The position numbers were made by a program, and so were the translations under genes. From Plotosus lineatus (lineage: Eukaryota > Chordata > Actinopteri > Siluriformes > Plotosidae), in NCBI GenBank assembly GCA_024760905.1, contig CM045733.1:70093001-70157000 (forward strand): DNA of 64,000 nucleotides, given 5' to 3'. Of the stretch, positions 9,637 to 39,336 are shown piece after piece. Within the stretch, counting starts at the first letter, position 1, and the number at the start of each line of letters is the position of its first letter. The notes under the pieces are model-generated. The model worked only from the letters and a program-made list of their open reading frames with translations. It did no database searches and had not been told where the DNA came from.

Positions 9637-10267
9637 GGGGGTTTATAATGTTTGTTTTCTGTATTTCACTGTCTGAATTAAAGTCAAAAAACATTAAAAA
9701 AAAATCATGCTTTAGAATTTTTGAAATGTCATTCGAGCTGCATGCAAATCAGTATTCCTGCTTGATTACAGTGTCATGTTGTGATTTTGATTGACTGCTG
9801 ATTCTCGATCTGTTTTTCTCCAGCTGTGCCGAGTCACAGTCTGTACTCCTTTACTTGGATGTGGAAACATCCTCGTTTTATTCAGAGCTCACCTGTGCAC
9901 AGGTACAGCATGGCATTACACTGCAACACGGTGCTCTTCGCGATTTTTCTTTCAAGAAACTAGAAAGGCCGACATTAGGTTTTGACCCAGGCCATTTTAT
10001 TGAGTGTACATTTTTAGTTAAGGATCGAGTAAACGCTGTCTCACTCTGTCTCCTTCTGCTTCGCAGATCTCTTTGTGGTGTGTGACAGCTCTGTGGTTGG
10101 TTCACTCTATTCTGTCGTTCTTGAGACTCTATCACTCTCACAGTCAGCAGATCAGTGGACCATGTCTGTCCCGAGAGAAGGAGCTCCTGCTGGGCCAGTC
10201 TCATGTAGATCGTCCCTTGCCATGCCGACACCCTGATTCGACGCAGCCACCTGCCGTCTTCATTTAA
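5846..10267 (+). CDS. tmem179b: Transmembrane protein 179B, 4 exons, complete
   Basis: Joined exons 5846-6174, 9318-9455, 9824-9902 and 10067-10267 give 248 aa with phases 2, 2 and 0 agreeing at every junction. Hydrophobic segments: about residues 9-32 (LLLAHCAAHALSVIAGLLVV), near 85-100 (CQFATFVGVFTVLYG), 115-150 (LFSAFLTLLLSLCVLFLSGG onward), and 180-205 (WCVTALWLVHSILSFL), i.e. four spans. The loop containing SWCNTITDHNTRPYSCAESQ aligns with the human loop around LCNSIISLNTTISCSEAQ, which identifies the family against its paralogue TMEM179. Function is unknown; it is an integral membrane protein. The human protein is about 219 aa, so the fish protein is slightly longer at exon 1 and at the C-terminus. 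Confidence 0.93.
6268..6310. repeat. (TAA)n microsatellite
   Basis: ATA/ATAA trinucleotide run in tmem179b intron 1. Confidence 0.9.
6345..6712 (+). repeat. SINE-A, plus orientation
   Basis: Head GGCGGTGGTGGCCTGGTGGT (A-box-like) and GGGGGTTCGAGTCCC (B box), then the full body to the tail region. Confidence 0.85.
6736..6782. repeat. (TTA)n microsatellite
   Basis: ATT trinucleotide run following the SINE-A copy. Confidence 0.9.
6875..7175 (+). repeat. SINE-B (DANA/Mermaid-like), plus orientation
   Basis: Head GGTGGCACGGTGGCCTAGTG, central TTTCTGTGCGGAGTTCGCAT and CGGTTTCCTCCCATAG blocks, and the 3' region GGTGTATCCAGCCCTCACCC shared with SINE-A. Confidence 0.85.
7176..7356. other. AT-rich intronic sequence
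   Basis: ATTA/TTAA-rich low-complexity DNA; nothing else seen. Confidence 0.4.
7373..8175 (-). mobile_element. RTE-type non-LTR retrotransposon, 5'-truncated
   Basis: The minus strand carries an open frame from FADDIVICSESREQVQENL (reverse-transcriptase catalytic box) through YGLETVALRKRQEAELEVAE and RLRWFGHVQRRDSEYIGSRM to RPRGRPKKRFMDVV. These are the C-terminal RT and thumb motifs of RTE/BovB-like elements. The 3' end is GTGGCGACCCCTGAAGGGAG followed by an AAG-repeat tail (left side). A perfect 16-bp duplication, ATTTGTGTGTATGTAT, sits at 7357-7372 and 8176-8191, proving target-primed insertion. The frame is intact over the retained part, so the copy is young. Confidence 0.92.
8193..8236. 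repeat. (TA)n microsatellite
   Basis: Pure TA run beside the RTE target duplication. Confidence 0.9.
8438..8554 (+). mobile_element. hAT-like element end (same family as 29481 and 32642)
   Basis: CAGTATTTCGCAATTATTTT then TGATGCCCCCTATAGGAAGA matches the ends of the hAT copies at 29481-29945 and 31845-32642. Confidence 0.65.
8555..8692. repeat. Near-perfect palindrome, 63-bp arms
   Basis: Left arm 8555-8617 and right arm 8630-8692 are reverse complements with about six mismatches, around a 12-nt spacer. The arms include TATAAGTGTGATTG and ACACTAGATGG. A transcript could fold into a long hairpin. Confidence 0.9.
8834..8873 (+). repeat. RTE-type 3' tail
   Basis: GTGGCGACCCCTGAAGGGAA and AAGCTGAAAGGAAAAG match the RTE 3' end; the remnant of a short insertion. 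Confidence 0.6.
9289..9311 (+). repeat. (TG)n tract abutting the tmem179b exon 2 acceptor
   Basis: About eleven TG units end at TTGCAG, so the repeat takes the place of an ordinary polypyrimidine tract. Confidence 0.9.
9318..9455 (+). CDS. tmem179b: tmem179b exon 2
   Basis: 138 nt; acceptor TTGCAG|CACC directly follows a TG repeat; donor TACAG|GTGAG. Encodes the third membrane span. Confidence 0.93.
9597..9632. repeat. (GT)n microsatellite
   Basis: GT run in tmem179b intron 2, followed by a G run. Confidence 0.9.
9824..9902 (+). CDS. tmem179b: tmem179b exon 3
   Basis: 79 nt; acceptor TTTCTCCAG|CTGTG, donor GCACAG|GTACAG. Encodes CAESQSVLLYLDVETSSFYS onward. Confidence 0.92.
10067..10267 (+). 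CDS. tmem179b: tmem179b exon 4 with stop
   Basis: 201 nt; acceptor CTTCGCAG|ATCTC, stop at 10265-10267. Encodes the fourth span and a cytosolic tail ending QPPAVFI. Confidence 0.92.
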   Translation: MSLWCVTALWLVHSILSFLRLYHSHSQQISGPCLSREKELLLGQSHVDRPLPCRHPDSTQPPAVFI

Positions 10268-11155
10268 TCCTTCAGTCATCCTGTAAATGTGCTCTTTAAT
10301 GTTGATCCACAAGTCGGAAGCTTTTTCTTGTGGTTAAATGAGGTTTGTGGTAGTGAAAGCATAAATAGATGATTTGGTGTTGAAGAAGCAGCTGTATTGT
10401 GTTCCATGGAGCATCCTGTACTATTGCACTACGACGCAGTCCATGCATGTCTGTGAACTACTTAATAATGAACAGCAGAAGCATTACATCTAGACAGAGA
10501 AATGTCTTTACAAATAAGCTACATGTATTGTTTACCACACTGTTTTACTGTAATTGTGTTTGCAGTTGTTGATTCTCTTGTTCAAACTATCAATGTGACG
10601 CTTGCCAGCCACTTTTAAACAGGGTTGTTTTTTTTTTTAGTAAGTAGTATTCTAGCGTAAGTGTCATGCAGTGTTCGTCCATGTGCAAAAAGACTTTTGT
10701 TGCAAATACCTTGCACTATGAAAGTGACATAGTATGACAACGGGAACTGGAAGGAAGACAAGCATGTTGCATGTGATTATTTCAGATCCATGCGGATTTA
10801 CTGTGAATGTAGATTTATATGCGTGCTTCTCCTGCATGACACGAATTATAGATGTGTTACTACTCTCTCCCGGAAATATGAAGGTTTCCTGGATGAAGCC
10901 ATGTGTGTGTAGATGCAGCCGTGTGGAAACAGACACTGCAGAGGTGCCAACATATATTGTTGTAGCATTTGTGGATGAAAAAGAATTGAATGGAAAAAGT
11001 AGTGTACTGACGGAGGAAACCTGTAAGATGCACACTTGCGTTCAGTAGGAGTGAGTTTTTTTGTTTTTTTTTATGATCTTTAGATGAATTAAACCGGATC
11101 TTACGTGAAAGTAGAGCACAAGTTGGGGCACTTACTGTTGGAAGAATTAAACAGG

Positions 11156-11194
<39 letters not shown>

Positions 11195-11380
11195 CTCTCT
11201 TACTTCCGCTTGCTTTGGGGTTCTTAGATATAAAGAAGGGTGATGTCATGAAAGAAAAAAATTCAAGGAAACATGTACACCATGCCTTTGACCTCTGACC
11301 TCCCTGAACTGAATGGCTGTAGTGATACACACACATAGTTGAGAGAGAGACTGGAATAAACGGAGAGAAATGTTGTAAGT
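10268..11380 (+). other. Probable tmem179b 3' UTR
   Basis: Mostly unique sequence after the stop, with a (CA)n at 11156-11190 and an AATAAA at 11355-11360. No competing gene was seen. The UTR end is inferred from the hexamer. Confidence 0.5.
11355..11360 (+). terminator. Candidate poly(A) signal of tmem179b
   Basis: AATAAA, about 1.1 kb after the stop codon and the best placed signal before the convergent sfxn5 end. Confidence 0.45.
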
Positions 11381-11553
11381 ATTATTGCAAAACCTCCTGT
11401 TTTATACATTGGTTTGTACTACTCGTGTCTATATTTGATTTGATATCAATTTGTGACTATTAAAAATGCATCCAAAATCCATTGCTACAGGTGTGAAGTG
11501 TTTTTTTCCCACCTCTTATGCCACTATGATGTAAAGATCAATATAGTTTCCTC

Positions 11554-11559
11554 TTTATT
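11554..11559 (-). terminator. Candidate poly(A) signal of sfxn5
   Basis: AATAAA on the minus strand, about 0.88 kb past the sfxn5 stop. With the plus-strand signal at 11355 it would put the two convergent transcript ends some 150-200 bp apart. Confidence 0.4.
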
Positions 11560-12432
11560 TGGCTCCATAAGTAAAAAGACAACTGCTAAACAGGGTTGCA
11601 GACCCTTAAATATATTTGTTAATATTTTGTTATTAAAGTACCTGATTAAGTGTTACAGCAAGTGCAAAAGAAAAAACAGTAAGAAAATTGTACATTCTCA
11701 AATTACAGGGTATGTTTCAGACACTACAAGAAATATCAACAAAAACCGTAGGTTACAACATTATAAGAATTACCTCGCTACAGTCAGAAACACGGGCATG
11801 AATAGGAATCGAAAAATGGATTGATTATTATTAAAACTTTCTGAACTGCAGAAATGTAGAATTTCTAGAAAGTTCTGCTACACCGTTAAAGGTTTGGTAT
11901 AATTGAACACTGGCTGTTCCAGATCTGAAAAACATGCAAAGACCCAGGTTTAACAGATTCCAGCAGAGTTTGCATTAAAAACTCTACCAGTCATAGTGTA
12001 GAAAACAAGTTACCTATACTATAGACCCTGGCCTCGTTTCTATACTTCTGTTTTTGAAGAGAAACCCTGACATGAAATTCAGCCATCAAAGTTCTCAATG
12101 CAATAATAATAATAATAATAAAAATCTAAGAAATGCAAGTGATCATTTTTAATAATGTGATGCGTGTTATTTAAGCTGTTGGTTAGGGTTCAATGCACTG
12201 TAGCTGGCTGAAAGTCTCATGTTTTCAGTGTGTGAGGGTAGTGTACACACTACCGATTTAAAAACATGATTAAAAGCTGGTTTTGGTGTATTCACACTTT
12301 TAGAGTACAACAGTGCATCACTGCTTGCATTATTATTGCATTGTTACCTGACCACAGACAGCTGCTTACAAAGAATAATAGGTCTTCTGCATTGTCTCCT
12401 GTCTCTCTTTTGGCATGTCTCAGCTTGCTTTT
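11560..12432 (-). other. Probable sfxn5 3' UTR
   Basis: AT-rich unique sequence with an AAT repeat near 12103-12120; no coding or transposon signal seen. Confidence 0.45.
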
Positions 12433-31255
<18,823 letters not shown>

Positions 31256-31440
31256 TCCTGCAGCTGAAAGAACCGACAGCGTCCCCAGAACGGATTTTTA
31301 AACAACACTCAACTCCACGACCAAAGTAGTGTGAAGCAATCAAGCCGCACAGCTACATGGGAGATGTAGTCTCTGCAAAAACATCCACGCGCAATCAAAG
31401 TGGCCAGGATTTCTCTAAACGCGCGTGAGGGGCGTGTCTA
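31256..31440 (-). promoter_or_regulatory. sfxn5 5' UTR and proximal promoter
   Basis: GC-richer DNA just upstream of the start codon. It includes a ZNF143-like motif at 31352-31371 (minus: ACTACATCTCCCATGTAGC). No TATA box was seen. Confidence 0.5.
31352..31371 (-). promoter_or_regulatory. ZNF143/Staf-like site
   Basis: ACTACATCTCCCATGTAGC resembles the ACTACAnnTCCCAnnATGC motif bound by ZNF143 near vertebrate start sites, about 100 bp upstream of the sfxn5 ATG. Confidence 0.5.
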
Positions 31441-31511
31441 ACAGCCAGGAAACGCCCTCTGATCACCATACGTCTCGTGATCTACAATATCAGACTAGAC
31501 AAGATAAATTC

Positions 31512-31840
31512 GGGCAGTGGTGGCCTGGTGGTAAAGGTGCTGTGACTGATCCGAAGGTTGGGGGTTCAAGTCCCACCCTCAACAGGTTGTCACTATCGTC
31601 GTCCCCCAGGGCAGCTAACTGGGTTATCAAAGGCCAGCCATGTCTCTCACTGTCTATGGTGTGAGGCATGTAAAAGAACCATTGCTGACTTTCAACAAGA
31701 GTAGCTGCAAAGCCGTCGGCGTGTTTCCGCCCTGATGGCCTGGCGGAGCTGTCCAGGGTGTACTTTGTCCTGAGTTGGCTGGGATGGGCACCAGCCTCCC
31801 CGCCACCCTAATTAGGATGAACGGTTACAGAAAATGAACT
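31512..31840 (+). repeat. SINE-A, plus orientation, full length
   Basis: GGCAGTGGTGGCCTGGTGGT head through CCTAATTAGGATGAACGGTT tail. Confidence 0.9.
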
Positions 31841-31844
31841 GAAC

Positions 31845-32642
31845 CAGTGTTTCTCAAATAGTGGGGGCGTGGCATGATGGGCGGTTTGGACCTCCACTCC
31901 ACTAGTTGGCAATGGTGCTCTCATTGTCGTGCTCTGGTGTATAGCAGGGGTCACCAACCTTTTTGAAACTGAGAACTACTTCTTGAAGGGATACCAGGTG
32001 GATACTCACCTCTGAAATTACAAATTTGCTCAATTTACCTTTAATTATATGTTATTATTAATAATTTATGCTATTCATCAACCTGCAGCTCAATGGAGAG
32101 TGGCGCTATGGAGCCGCAGGCCTGTCCTAAAAATAGCAGTGAACAGGGCCGTGGGCAACTTATATTGTCCTTGCGGGCGACCTGATGCCCACAGGCACCA
32201 TGTTGGTGATCCCTGGTGTATGGTGTATTTTTCGCAAACGATATATAGTGCAGTAAACAACCCATCAAGAAACAGCACGGAAATGTTTCTAATAGGAACG
32301 AAGTGAAAGGTGGAGAGAGATGGAGATATTAAGACAAATAAGTTCAACGAGTTTAAATAAGGATTTTTTTTTTAAATTTCAGGCACATTGGTGCACTTTA
32401 AATCTTTTTCTGTGACACATTTAAAAATGTTCATGAAGTTTTTCTTTATTGTAAGGAACTATATTTTTCTTTTTTGTTTTTAATGTTAGTAAAGATACGA
32501 TGTTATGCAGAGGTGTACTAATAACAATTTTATAGACAAATAATACTTAATGTATTATAGTCACTCCCGGGGTGGGGGTGGGTGGGTTGAAATGTTTTTT
32601 CTTCCTAGAGGGGGCGCCACAGAAAATAATTGAGAAGCACTG
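31845..32642 (-). mobile_element. hAT-like element copy 2 of the inverted pair
   Basis: Ends CAGTGTTTCTCAAATAGTGG and AATAATTGAGAAGCACTG are inverted-repeat termini. The body is the reverse complement of 29481-29945, interrupted by a small MITE at 31945-32215. A convincing target duplication was not found. Confidence 0.82.
31945..32215. mobile_element. hAT-type MITE nested in copy 2
   Basis: 271 bp with ends CAGGGGTCACCAACCT and TGTTGGTGATCCCTG, flanked by GTGTATAG (31937-31944) and GTGTATGG (32216-32223), a 7/8 target duplication. Confidence 0.88.
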
Positions 32643-32653
32643 ACTTGGACACA

Positions 32654-33110
32654 ATTTGAAATACGTACCCGGTTAGCCTAATATGCTTGTCTTTATTTTG
32701 TGGGAGAAGACCAGAGTACCCAGAGGAAACCCACACAGGCACAGGGAAAACATGCCGACTCTACACAGATATGCCCTCACCAGGTCGTGGGATCAAACCC
32801 AGGACCTTCATACAAGTTCGAACCACCACACCACCGTGCTGCTCCTCTATCCATTATCTATACCACTTATCTATTAGTGCATGGTGAAGCTGAATTTGGG
32901 CAAAAGGCGGGGTACACCCTGAACACGTCACCAGTATACTGCAGGAGTAACACATTTACATACACAGTAACACCGCTGGGAAATTTAGAGTCGTGAGTTG
33001 ACCAAATCTGCAAGGGTTTAACTGTAAGAAGAAACCAGGGTACAACGATGAACCCCATGCAGAGACGAAAAGAACATCCAAACTGTGATAATCACTGCAC
33101 CACTTTGATG
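32654..33110 (-). repeat. SINE-B fragments, minus orientation
   Basis: Two adjoining reversed SINE-B pieces: one with GAGTACCCAGAGGAAACCCA (to about 32848), one with GGCGGGGTACACCCTGAACA (to about 33110). Confidence 0.65.
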
Positions 33111-33223
33111 ACTATCACAAACTCCTGTAGAATATGCTGTTACAGTAAAATAGTCAGTGGCGTGTTGTAACCCGATGGGAACCCTCAAAGTGTTCCCAGA
33201 ATATATTCACTCATGAAAAATTC

Positions 33224-33328
33224 ATACATTCATTCATTTTCCAAACGTCTCATTCTTTCAAGAGTCGCAGATACGACCCTGGGTGAAGGTAGAGTACATC
33301 CTGAAGAGGTCTGGTCTGTGATGGGGTT

Positions 33329-33385
<57 letters not shown>

Positions 33386-33492
33386 TGGGGAAACTTGAAC
33401 AGTGCATGTCTTTGGACTGTGGGGGGGGAAAGCCAGGGCATCTGGAGGAAACCAACCTGAGAAGGGGACATGCCATCCCACTGTGCCACCCC
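33224..33492 (-). repeat. SINE-B with internal (CA)n, minus orientation
   Basis: Tail at left, GGTAGAGTACATCCTGAAGA, a 50-bp CA run at 33331-33382, then the GAGGAAACCAACCTGAGAAG region and a truncated head. Confidence 0.75.
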
Positions 33493-34070
33493 TGTGGTTA
33501 TTAAATTCCGCTTAAAGTTATTGGTAAAAAAATAAAAATAAAGTAAACAAAAAGTGCTGGAGTTTAATGATCAATGAAGCCAACATCTTGCAATACAGCA
33601 ACTTCAACTTGAGTGCTTGGATTTAAAATTAAAAGTTTAATTTAAAAATCCTTTTGACCTTGTTGAAGGTCATCCTTGCCCTTTACAATTGTACATAATT
33701 TTGGAATAAGTCCTCCATTAATTTGTTCTTATAAAGATAGCAAATAGGTTTTTCTTTGCTTTTGTTTCAGTTTGTTTTTGTTTTTTTGGCCTTTGCCCTG
33801 TGACACCAGGTGTGATATCACTTCACGAGGTAATGCCAGTGAGCTCTGGTGCACTCTAGTGCTGATTCGAGGACAGTGATGTTTCAGCTCCTGCACTGAG
33901 TGAGGCAGCAGCTGAACTACTACAACCCAATCAAATGGAATTTAATCAAGTTTACAAATACCTCGAACACCACTCGAACTTGAGGAGCGTGTTCTCTGAT
34001 CAACATGGACATGCACTCATTCATCTGTGCTTTCACGCATACAAAAGTCCACATGATTTCTTGAAGCAAC
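33493..34070. other. Intergenic DNA between sfxn5 and rab11fip5
   Basis: AT-rich unique sequence; no gene or repeat recognised. Confidence 0.4.
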
Positions 34071-34076
34071 TTTATT
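34071..34076 (-). terminator. Candidate poly(A) signal of rab11fip5
   Basis: AATAAA on the minus strand, followed downstream (lower coordinates) by TG-containing sequence; the placement is inferred. Confidence 0.45.
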
Positions 34077-35751
34077 TTTTAATGAAACCACTTGCAATAA
34101 ATAAGACTTGAACAAACACAAAGAGGGATGGTCTGAAAAAGCCATGTAACAAAAGGAGAATTCGTAGAAATCCACCAGGTACACTCACAGTGCTCTATGG
34201 CTTCTGCCGTTACATTACTGCAAAGGTGAAGTTCAACCTGAAACATCCAGTCAATAAACAGAAAAAAACCCCCACGAACCCATTACTTATAAACTTAGTA
34301 TAAAATTATTCACTCAACAAATCTTTCTGAAACAATAAACCTCAGCTCCTTCAACACTCCACAGTACAGATCTTTGCATCTGCAAAAATAACGTATTGAT
34401 AAAAACTTTGGGGAAATGTAAACTAATATGAAGACAATTTAACAGACAAGCAACCGCAGTCTTAATACAGTATTTTAAATGAAAACAATGACGATATCAC
34501 CGTCAAAATAATGTTCAATAAATGTACACGATCTTATGAACAAAACCATCGTCGTTACATTCTATAACAATCTGAATATAGGCTCCTGTGGTTGCTTAAT
34601 GATTATTTTATTTTATTTTTTTTTTGCTTTGCATGTCTGGCTCATTTTACAGCAAGCAGCTATGGGACGAATATATAACACTGTGATGAAACACGACTGT
34701 GTTCTGCCTCACATATACTATTGCATAGTTTACATGTAGGCAAGGCTTTTTTGCTTTTGTTTTGAGTTGCAATGATAAACGTGCTTTCTTCTGGCTTCGA
34801 TATTATGGAAGAAGCTGATTTTCTTATGCAGGAAGTCATTGGATAATACAGTGTAAGGTAAGTCTGTAAATCATTAGAATTGCAATGTTAGCTTTATTTA
34901 CAGACTTATAATGGAAGTGGACCATGTCACATCCACAATCTTCTGGATGGTCAGAACAGAATTCACATTTGTTTATGGAATATTTTGATACTGGATGAGA
35001 ATTTCAAATGAATCCGAACAACTGGAAGCTCATAACAGAACGATTTATTGAAGTGTTTATGGCTAAAACCGGTTCTGGATTGAAAGCTCTTCAAGCAGGA
35101 AGACCGTGTAGAAGCCTCCGGGTTTCCCGAAGGTCAGTCATAGTATTGGTCTTAGGAACCATTGGTAAGAATCTGGAATACACTATACACACATACTGTC
35201 AAAAGTTTGCAGACACTTGACCATCACACACATGTGCATCTTTTACAAACAGCTGCCTCACACAACAGTGGAAGCAACCGATTGTAATCTGTAGATTTTC
35301 TTTTCATGCACGTCTCAAGCTGCACTTTCCTTTTACCGCAACACTGGAACTAAGCCTGTGTCAGCATTACAATGCCCCACTCATAAAACAGGGTGCATGA
35401 AGACATTGTTTGCCCCCGGCCTTCTCACCAGACGTCTGTTCCTCTCCTCACTACTGCTCTAGACAAATTCTCACAACCGCAATTCAAAATGTACAGAGAA
35501 GCTACGTCTGGAATGGGATATTCAAAAAGCTTACAGAGTTATGACGATTAGGTGTCCATAAACTTTTGGCCATAGAATGCATGTTTTTTCTTTGTTGTTT
35601 TGTTCCATTACACCTTTACATACCACCAGCTATAAACAAACAAATGATCTTCGAGTGCTTGTATATAAGAGTAATGCATAATTCTTCTCTATAGGCAGTG
35701 TTTGATCTTCAATTTGAGATCTTTTTTATTGTTGTAAAAAAATTATGAACA

Positions 35752-35870
35752 GTGTCATTCTTTCATTCACTTTCTAAGCCGCTTATTCCTAATTATGGAA
35801 TTATTCCATCTCAGCCGACTCTGTGCAGGGTATACCATCGACAGCTCACCAAGCCATCGCAGGGCTGAAC
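35752..35870 (-). repeat. SINE-A/B tail fragment
   Basis: TTCACTTTCTAAGCCGCTTA and CATCTCAGCCGACTCTGTGC correspond to the reversed shared 3' tail. Confidence 0.6.
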
Positions 35871-36160
35871 AGATGTCATATATGCCAATGAATGCGGTCT
35901 GAATTTTGGAGGTGTATTTCTACTACATTTCTTCATGTCTCTAAATTAATAGGATCCATTACGCATCAAAACTTTGACCAACATTCTTGTAGCACTGGAT
36001 GAATAATGCTCCGATGACTCAGGCCTTGACCTATGAAGAATTTTTTTTAGTTTGTTTTTAAAGCTTGAATATATCTGAGTGGACGGGACGGTGCTGTGGG
36101 TGTTATCAGGATTGCAAACAAGTGTAAAATGTTGGCTGGATCAGCCGGGTAAAGCAGACA

Positions 36161-36421
36161 TCACTTGGGCCGGCCGCGCACCTGCAGCAAGGTGGGTGTT
36201 TGCTCCATGATGCGCACTAGCAGCTTGTCAATGTAGTCCTCTAGATCTTTCACCTGGACTTTTAATTTCTTCAGCTCAGCTTCACGCTTCTCCAGCAACG
36301 TGGCCTGGAGCTCGGACTCGGCCCTCTGTCTCTCCGCATCCATGTCCTGTTGCAGCAGTAGAGCGATCAGCTCCATGTTACTCAGAGTTTGGTAGTGAGT
36401 ATAGGCCTGTGACATGCACAC
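36161..36421 (-). CDS. rab11fip5: rab11fip5 exon 6 (Rab11-binding domain, stop)
   Basis: 261 nt; acceptor TGGGGCAG|GTGTG, stop at 36161-36163. Encodes the coiled coil and YIDKLLVRIMEQTPTLLQV, ending VRGRPK. Confidence 0.96.
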   Translation of the reverse strand: MCMSQAYTHYQTLSNMELIALLLQQDMDAERQRAESELQATLLEKREAELKKLKVQVKDLEDYIDKLLVRIMEQTPTLLQVRGRPK

Positions 36422-37494
36422 CTGCCCCAGACAAAAGATACACAAACACACAAACAGCACAGTCACGGAGAGAATGAAACAAAGAAGTACGACTAGATCA
36501 ATGAGTACCAGTACCCTTTTTAGTCTGAGGGGTTCGGGCTGAAATAACTTCAATACAAATTTTCTCTGTTTATTTTAGACCCTGGGTAACACTGGGGTGG
36601 GCTGGTGGTGTAGTGGTTAGAGTGCTGGGCTTATGATCGGGAGGTTGAGAGTTCAAATCCCAGTTAGACTCCCACTGTGCTAAGATTCCTGGGCAAGGTC
36701 TTAACCACAAGTGTGCCTGTGTTCACCCAGCAGTAGAAATGGCTACCAGTAAAAGCAGGATACCCCCCCAAACCCCCGCCAACCCCCCCCCCCCCCCCCC
36801 AACTGATGTATACGTATATGTAAATATCTTCTTCTTTTCCTTTCGGCTGTTCTCTTCAGGGGTCGCTACAGCAAACCATCCGCCTCCATCTCGCCCTGTC
36901 CTCTGCATCTTCTTCTCTTACTCCAATGACCTTCATGTCCTCCTTCACCACATCCATAAATCTCTTCTTTGGTCTTCCTCTAGGCCTTCTGCCTGGTAGT
37001 TCCAACCTCAGCATCCTACTGCCAATATACTCACTATCCCTCCTCTGTACATGTCCAAACCATCTCAATCTAGCCTCTCTGACTTTGTTTCAATATACGT
37101 ATATGTGTATATAATAGCAATAAATACATATTCAATGCTATAAATGCTTATAACAATTAAACATTAAAAAATAACATAAGATGTAAATAAAATATAAATA
37201 CACACATACAGATGGTATTGCATGAGAAGAAGACGACACACATACATACACGCACACAGATGCAACAATGTAAGTAGTTTTGATGGGAGATTTTGGGTTG
37301 TTTTTTTATGTTGGTTGAAGTTTTTTTTGGCCCAATTGGCCCTGTTTTTGTGGCATTTTCCTTAACTTTTCCCCTGTTCTTCTTTAATTTCCTTATTTTT
37401 TAATTCAATGAATATTTATTTATTTGTTTTTTAAAAACCCGCGATGCACTGAAGCCACAAGAATTGAAGCGCGAAGTAGCAAGGGATTCCTGTG

Positions 37495-37558
<64 letters not shown>

Positions 37559-39296
37559 GTAGGCCCTCGTTATTCACGGGGTTTCAGTTCTGGCCCCTCC
37601 CACAAATCAAGAAAATCTGAGAGTTCTGTACCCTGAAGTAAAACCCTATGTATGATATTACATGCGTTAAAATATGCTCCTTAAACACATTGTATAGATT
37701 ATTTAGTACAATTAAAAATGCACACGTAACAGCATTAACAAAAACATATGTAACATCGGTCCTGATGTTGAGAGGGCACTGTTACATGACAAAGTGACTC
37801 ACAAGGGTTACTGCTTGCTCCTCCTGCTGCACACTGTTGATTGTATCATATTACATTTATGTTTGGATTGAATTACATCACTGTAGACTAGTATTCCAAA
37901 ATTACACACGATTAACACATAATCTCCAAACTTGCCACAGAAAGCCAAATATCGGTGAGTTTCCATACAGGTGTCTCTGGTCAGTGTTTGAGATTTCTAT
38001 GCAAAGCTGCCATTAGAAACTTAATCCTTTCTTTTTGTTGTTGTTGTTGTTACTAATCTTACCAGCTAAACGGTGATGAGTGAGGTTTTGTAAAATGTGA
38101 ATGTGCTCGCTACCTGCGGTTTTTCTTCCTCAGCCGCGGTCTGCTGTGTGGAGCGTCCAGGATGTATGGAGGAGCGTAGTTTCTCCAACACTGATTTCTT
38201 TTCTCCTGACACAGCTGTGTTAGTCAGAGGCTTCACTGGATGGGGGCTGAACAAGCAGCAATCATAATAATGAGAAATTGTAATACGGTATAGCAATAAT
38301 AATATTAAAAGCTGTAGTTGTTGTTTTAGTGTCAGGATCAACAAGCAATGCAGAATCTCTATAGTGAGAGTGGTTAGGTTTATTTTAAAATTCTGTGAAA
38401 ATATAAGAAAAAAAGCCCGTCATAGTGACGATTCAGTGACATCACTTATTATAACCATACAATAATACCTGCAAAATAAATTCAGGCCTTTCTTCATTGT
38501 GTGAATTCTGATCAGTCTCTCAGACTTCAAGATCAATGACGCATCTATACGATATTCATGCAAATTGTAGTCAAAATGACAAACTAATTTAATAAGCACG
38601 GGATTCGATATGTTATCCATCAGCCTATTGTACTGCCTTATACTGTGTTGTGAATATGATTGGGATTTAATGATATTATTTTACTCAAATACAGAAATTA
38701 AGCAGTCTTAAAGCACACTGCAACATCATGACTGAGCCATTTCACAGAACTTAGCAAAAGAAGCAGGTCTGGTTACTGTCAAGCTAGCAGTACTGCATAC
38801 TATCAGGTGTCTGTCAATACAAAGACACCTAGTCTGATGTTCATATTCTATAATAAAATAGAATTAATACAGAAAATAGTGTTGATTGATTGCCATTATT
38901 TTATACTATTAATTATTACTCTCTATTCTAGAGCAGTGGTGTCCTGGTGGTATAGGTGCTGGATCACTGATCCTAAGGTTGGGGGTTCAAGCCCCACTCT
39001 CCCTGGGTTGCCACTGTCCTCCCCAGTGCTGCCAACTGGGTACTAAAAGCCGGCCATGTCTCACACTGTCTATGGTGTGAGGCTGTAAAAGAACCATTGC
39101 TGACTTTCGACAAGAGGAGCTGCATAGCCGTCAGAGTGTTTCTGCCCTGCGATGGTCGGGCGAGCTGTCCAGGGTGTACTCTGCCCTCGCCGGAGTCAGC
39201 TAGGCCTAATTAGGATTAAGCGGTTATAGAAAATGAATGATGAACGCTCTATATTTATCTTTCTGTCTGTATCTATCCTCCCATGTCTGTCTCCCT

Positions 39297-39336
<40 letters not shown>

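Larger units (their letters stand above)
34071..36160 (-). other. Probable rab11fip5 3' UTR
   Basis: About 2.1 kb of largely unique DNA after the stop, ending at an AATAAA on the minus strand (34071-34076). A SINE-A/B tail fragment sits at 35752-35870. Confidence 0.5.

Noticed and set aside
10664..11336. Frames of 104-158 codons after tmem179b
   Set aside because: Overlap the probable 3' UTR and a CA repeat; no homology recognised.
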